Source: Tretioscincus oriximinensis (lineage: Eukaryota; Chordata; Lepidosauria; Squamata; Gymnophthalmidae). Taken from it: a stretch of 64,000 nt of DNA. Below, one piece after another: positions 59,770 to 64,000 of this stretch (position 1 is its first letter; each line of letters begins with the position of its first letter). The notes beneath the pieces were generated by a model. The model did no database searches. It had not been told where the DNA came from and was given only the letters and a program-made list of their open reading frames with translations. A program made the position numbers and the translations under genes. Location of the stretch: positions 648,607 through 712,606 of the forward strand of contig JAJVDF010000377.1 of assembly GCA_022410635.1 (NCBI GenBank), in the 5' to 3' direction.

Positions 59770-59905
59770 GAGAAAGGAGGAGGAGATCAGTGGCTTACAT
59801 CATCTTCTATTCTTCTCTTCCCAACAGAGCTCTCTTAAAGTATGTGAGGCTGAGAGAGCTCCAAAGAACTGTGACTAGCCCAAGCTGGCTTCATGGAATA
59901 TGAAA
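59770..59905 (-). repeat. Sauria-type SINE fragment, antisense
   Basis: AGTGGCTTACATCATCTTC, CTTCTCTTCCCAACAGAG, GAGGCTGAGAGAGCTCC. Confidence 0.65.
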
Positions 59906-60088
59906 TAGAACTGGAAGACTACCAAAGAAAGAGCCATAGGACCACAAGCAATTTATATTTATATGTTTTGTAACTGAATACAAATAACCATTGGCCAACT
60001 AAATGGTTTGATGTCAAACAAAACAAATAGGTATTTGTTTTGATTTCAGACTGAATAAACAATTTTTCTTCATTTATAATTCTAATCA

Positions 60089-60430
60089 AGTCTAATCTTC
60101 CATGACTTCATGGGTTTTTTGATGTCATGCCTATCAATTCTCAGCCACACTCCTAAACTCTTCAAATTCACATTCATTACTTCCTTAATTCCATCTATAC
60201 ACTTAACTTCTGTTGCCCTTTTTTTACTTTAAATCATTCCCAACATCAGGGGCTCTTCCACTGAGTTTTGCCTCCACATCATGAGGCGAAAGAAGACTTG
60301 CAACCCTCCATGTAAAGTTTTTCTGTAAGCACTCAGCCTCCAATATTCTCAAACATCTTTCTGTAGTAGCAAAGGTAATCCACTTTCATCCTGGCNTTAA
60401 AAGACTCTCATGCTGTATAGAAGACTGAAA
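60089..60430 (-). repeat. BovB fragment, minus strand, single unit
   Basis: Plus text CCATGACTTCATGGGTTTTT, CCCAACATCAGGGGCTCTTC and CACATCATGAGGCG is the reversed BovB 3' coding block. Confidence 0.55.
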
Positions 60431-60989
60431 TATTTTTCATTTCAAATGCATGTTTTTTATTATAAAAAACTAATAAATAAAAATGTGATGTGGATAAAAT
60501 GGGAATGTAGTTTTTCATTTTGAAATACAATTTTGAGTTTTTTAATCAAGACAGTTTTCAGGATTTCCATTTATGATTTTGGGACAGGTCTTCAAATACG
60601 TGTCTCATATTCTTAAGGAACTAGGTAGAAAATGTGAGTGTCTACGTCTTATATTTTTCATGATACACTGTTTCCATATCCTTGACTACTTGGCAGTATG
60701 GATGTAATTCCAGAGATTGACCTGTAGAGTAAAACCAACTGAGGAAAGGAGTTGATAATTTAAAAAATGAACAAATCANTACTTATTAAAAAATATCAGA
60801 TAAGAGCAAAGTGAATTTGAATCACCAAAAATATAGATACCAGATAAGAACATATTCAGGATAACTATATAGGACCAGGGCTGAAACTCTGTTTCTTGAA
60901 AAAACAAAATCTCCTTGAATACATTAATCAAAGTTTTACATACTCAAATCATATTGATTTGATTTAACATGAAGATTTCCCACACAATT

Positions 60990-61076
60990 TCCAGTGAGAG
61001 AATCTCATAGCACTTTAGAGGCTATCAAGATAAAGTTGCTAGCATGAACTTTCAAAGACAAAATCTACTTCAGATG
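60990..61076 (+). repeat. R120 retroposon fragment (sense)
   Basis: TCATAGCACTTTAGAGGC through AAAATCTACTTCAGATGC. Confidence 0.5.
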
Positions 61077-61625
61077 CAACACACAAATCTAACTAAGAAA
61101 GGTAATTTAGTAAAAAAAAGCAATTACTCCTGACAGAAATCGACCATATTTGTCTGTAATTTACCCACTAAAAATCCATATTCTTGGAATGCTAAGCCCT
61201 ATTAGTAAGTCTAACTATGCAACCTTAAAATGATCCAGAAGATTAAAAAAATACCTTCTTAAATCCAGCCTAAAGACATCCAACTATTACTTCTTCCAAC
61301 TTCTGTTTGTAATTTTCATTATGTATTTCTTTTGGTTGTAAAAATGTTTTCTCACAAAGCTCATTTTGAACTAATTCCATTTGTTTAAGAAATGTGTTTT
61401 CTCTTTTCTAGGGGACTTATAATTTGTTTTTAACATTTTCACATTATCCTTTTTTTGTATGCTTGTAGCTCTTCCGGAGAAAACCTCAAAAGTTACACAA
61501 CTGGTGGTCAATATATAAAGAACAAATAGCTCTTTGATGTATCCAGATTTGATCAATACACAGATTTAGACCTTTGGCACCAGAATACTACAGTAAGATA
61601 TTCAAGCCAAACAATTTTCAAGGGA

Positions 61626-61722
61626 ATAAAGAACAATCTTCATGTACAGAGGGATGGATCTAATCTTAGTATAATTTCATATAAGATGTTATATACCTCT
61701 GTACATGAAGATTGTTCTTTAT
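61626..61722. repeat. Perfect 27-bp inverted repeat, 43-bp spacer
   Basis: 61626-61652 is exactly complementary to 61696-61722. An inner ATCTTA/TAAGAT pair inside the spacer can extend the hairpin. Confidence 0.9.
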
Positions 61723-61964
61723 ATGTTCCACCACCAGTCCTTCTTCTCACCGTTGCACTGATGGTATACATGTATTCACTAGCTCAGTCTAGATGAACAC
61801 AACNGTACTTAACACAACTTTGCTTAACATGGATGCCACCAAAAGACCACCCAGACTCAAACTGGCATTTAAAGAAACAAGATGCATTTCTAGATCACAA
61901 AGATGACAACCAAAAATTAACTTCTAATAATATCAATAATCATAATAAAACAAGGCAGTGATAA

Positions 61965-62750
61965 GAGTAAAAGAGGAGCCCTGCTGCATCCGGCCACAGC
62001 CCATCTAATCCAGCATTCTGTCTCACATAATGGACCCATCAATTGCTTCTGCGCTTTCCAAGTGGAAGAAGGTAAAATGTTCATCTGATCTCAACTCCCT
62101 GCAAATGATATTTAAAGGCATCGTGTCTGTTTCTCCACGAACACACCTGGCCTTCATGAGATAAGAGGAGCCTGCTGGATTAGCCCACATTGGCATCAAC
62201 TCTCACATAGAGAACCCCACCAAATGCTTGTAGGCACTGTGAAGCAGAAGAAGAAATTCAACCTGCTCTCCTCAGAACAGAGGGATCAGCTTTGTTCTCA
62301 TTATAATACGGAATAACTAGACCCAATGGGATGAAACTGCAGGAAAGTAGATTCAGATCAGATACCAGAAAAAACTTTCTGACATTAAGGGCGTCCAACC
62401 AATGGAATAGACTATCAGAGGTGGTGAGTTCTCCTTTGGTGGAAGTTTTCAAACAGNTGTATTTAGGTTGGACCCCCATGACCAACTCTATTCTATGTAA
62501 TGATTTTTAGCCTGCCTATCTCAACTAAAAGCAGTACATAAGAATCCATAAGAACATTAGAGGAGCCCTACTGGNTCAGGCCACAGCCCATTTAGTTCAA
62601 CATCCAGTTTACACAATAGCTCACCAGTTACTTCTGGGCATCTCAAGGAGAAGACAAAGACAAAATTATGAACTGCTCTCGATTCCCAGCCTGGAGGCAG
62701 GATCTAGGCATCCATTAAAACCAGATCATCAGAAATTATCCTGCACCAGA
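61965..62750. repeat. CR1 cluster: antisense, sense, antisense
   Basis: Antisense heads at 61972, 62160 and 62545. A sense 3' end at 62276-62515 finishes in TCTATTCTATGTAATG, the CR1 terminal motif. Confidence 0.75.
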
Positions 62751-64000
62751 GAACCACGACAACCTGCTTAGTTATCTGACAGACACTGTTTGCCCCAAGC
62801 AACAAAACATAAATTGAGCAGATTATGATTCTAATACAGCGAGTTGAATTCTTAGGCGCCTTTGTAAATAAATAAAATCAATGCACATAATTTTTGCTCG
62901 CTGCCTCTTCACAGTCCAGTGAGCATTTAATTTTAACTAGAGGTAATTTTAACTAGAGTCTAAATGGGAATGCAGAACCAGAAAAAAGCACACGGCAGAC
63001 TCCATGGGTGGATTTGCACTGAGCCTACCTCAGGGCTAGATCTTCAGATAAGGTCTCACCATCCACATGCCAGGGTAGACTATGGCAGGCCCCATTCAGG
63101 CTTTCTCCATGCTCTTTNTAATACAGGAGCAATTCCCTTCTGCCAGAATTCACTGCCTGCTCCCTCACAATTCCCATCTCTTTTCTGCTACCCGATGCAG
63201 GATGATGTGACAGGTGTTATTCTACAGGGGCGTTTTTATAAAGCGCCTTCTGCCAGCACTGCATTTTTATTTATAAGCCCAGCTCTAGCCTGGGAGCAAA
63301 ACTAACCCACAGTTTAGCAAGAGGTTCCCTGGTTGACACCAAATTCACATCTGATTGAAGGAAAAAAGCTGTTTATGACCCAGCAGAGGATCAAGAGTTT
63401 AGAAACATCCACAAACTTTGTACCATCATCAAATGAGTCATAGAAACAGTCACTCCAGACCTTTTACTTGGAAAACTGCTGCTATTGCTGCATCAACTGA
63501 CAGCAAATCAAAACCTTTGTGGCCTTAAAGTTCAGTAAAAGCTGGGTGGATTGGAGGAAGGCTTGCTTGGCTCTCCGACCTAAGCGATATGGACACCTCT
63601 GAGAAGGTCAATTTATGGCTGCANCTGGATTCAACTTTTGCAGCTTAGCCAACGCAGAATCCCACCATGCAGAATGGCAAAACACTGCAAGATCTAAAAA
63701 TGCCCTTTACTACCAATAGAGAGATAGAGACAGACAATTAGGGTGCCCATTGGCTTTGCAGGGTGACTGACTGGGACAGGATGGGTGTGTCTAGTTTCTA
63801 GCAGCTAAGGAAGGCTGAAGTTTGCAAAAGAGGAGGCTGGTCCAAGGGGACTCCTTGCTCCCTGGTCATAAAGCCTGAGGATCCAAGCCAGCAGGACTGC
63901 AAAGGCAGCAGCTAGGGGCTGGAAAGGCTCAAGGGAGACGCTTCCCAGGGAACTTAGGCAAGGCTCTGAAACTGCAGGCAGACTTGAGCCATACTAAAGC
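62751..64000. other. Unassigned right edge
   Basis: No domain in any frame I recognise. The last 450 bp are less AT-rich and repeat-free, and could approach an exon or promoter outside the window. Confidence 0.35.

Noticed and set aside
62964..63305. 113-codon frame near the right edge
   Set aside because: Contains an ambiguous codon and no recognisable domain; not supported as a gene.

Overview
The window looks like nuclear DNA of a squamate reptile, most likely a lizard. It is AT-rich and gene-poor. It is packed with antisense and sense CR1 LINE 3' ends, L2 remnants, BovB (RTE) fragments, tRNA-headed SINEs of the Sauria type, a short TSD-forming retroposon present in roughly twenty copies, a Tc1 relic and several hAT- and mariner-type MITEs. 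Sauria SINEs together with BovB are the strongest taxonomic pointer. No prokaryotic, viral-coding, CRISPR or rRNA feature was seen. All repeat assignments were made by eye, without a library search.

Only one convincing host gene is visible: a single-exon, divergent histone H2A variant on the minus strand (ATG at 17344, stop ending at 16901). It has its own promoter signature (TATA, reversed CCAAT, octamer-like element) and a poly(A) signal instead of the replication-dependent histone stem-loop. Its N-tail is acidic rather than basic, its nucleosome acidic patch is partly altered, and the canonical docking segment is replaced by a Ser/Lys/Arg-rich tail. This is the best candidate for an undescribed biological object here. 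No other histone gene is seen in the window, so it is an orphan locus.

Layout. 1-2.5 kb: L2 split by CR1, two SINE pieces and an ATC microsatellite. 2.5-3.05 kb: a tandem repeat of about 116-138 bp. 5.26-5.67 kb: a probable solo LTR. 8.1-9.17 kb and 18.4-19.06 kb: tandem BovB fragment arrays, with a third on the minus strand at 50.9-51.2 kb. 9.6 kb: a mariner-like MITE. 10.8 and 48.3 kb: two long-hairpin MITEs. 15.15-15.75 kb: an L1 relic. 16.05-16.48 kb: head-to-head retroposons, next to the H2A gene. 19.2-19.7 kb: a deleted Tc1. 20.6-21.3 kb: CR1 interrupted by a retroposon with a perfect 13-bp TSD. 25.97-26.47 kb: a pyrimidine-to-purine switch with a G4-type run. 31.5, 37.6, 39.2 and 49.2 kb: four copies of one family of about 350-440 bp. 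34.2, 45.2 and 58.2 kb: one hAT MITE family, two copies with perfect 8-bp TSDs. 46.0 kb: a SPIN-like hAT element carrying a CpG-rich, first-exon-like insert. 53-55.6 kb and 62-62.75 kb: CR1 clusters. The right edge (63.5-64 kb) is less AT-rich and unassigned.

No pathway can be reconstructed. The H2A gene is the only functional unit I would defend. The rest is a mobile-element landscape whose nesting gives relative ages. About two dozen ambiguous bases cluster at 48.39-49.92 kb, so detail there is less reliable.
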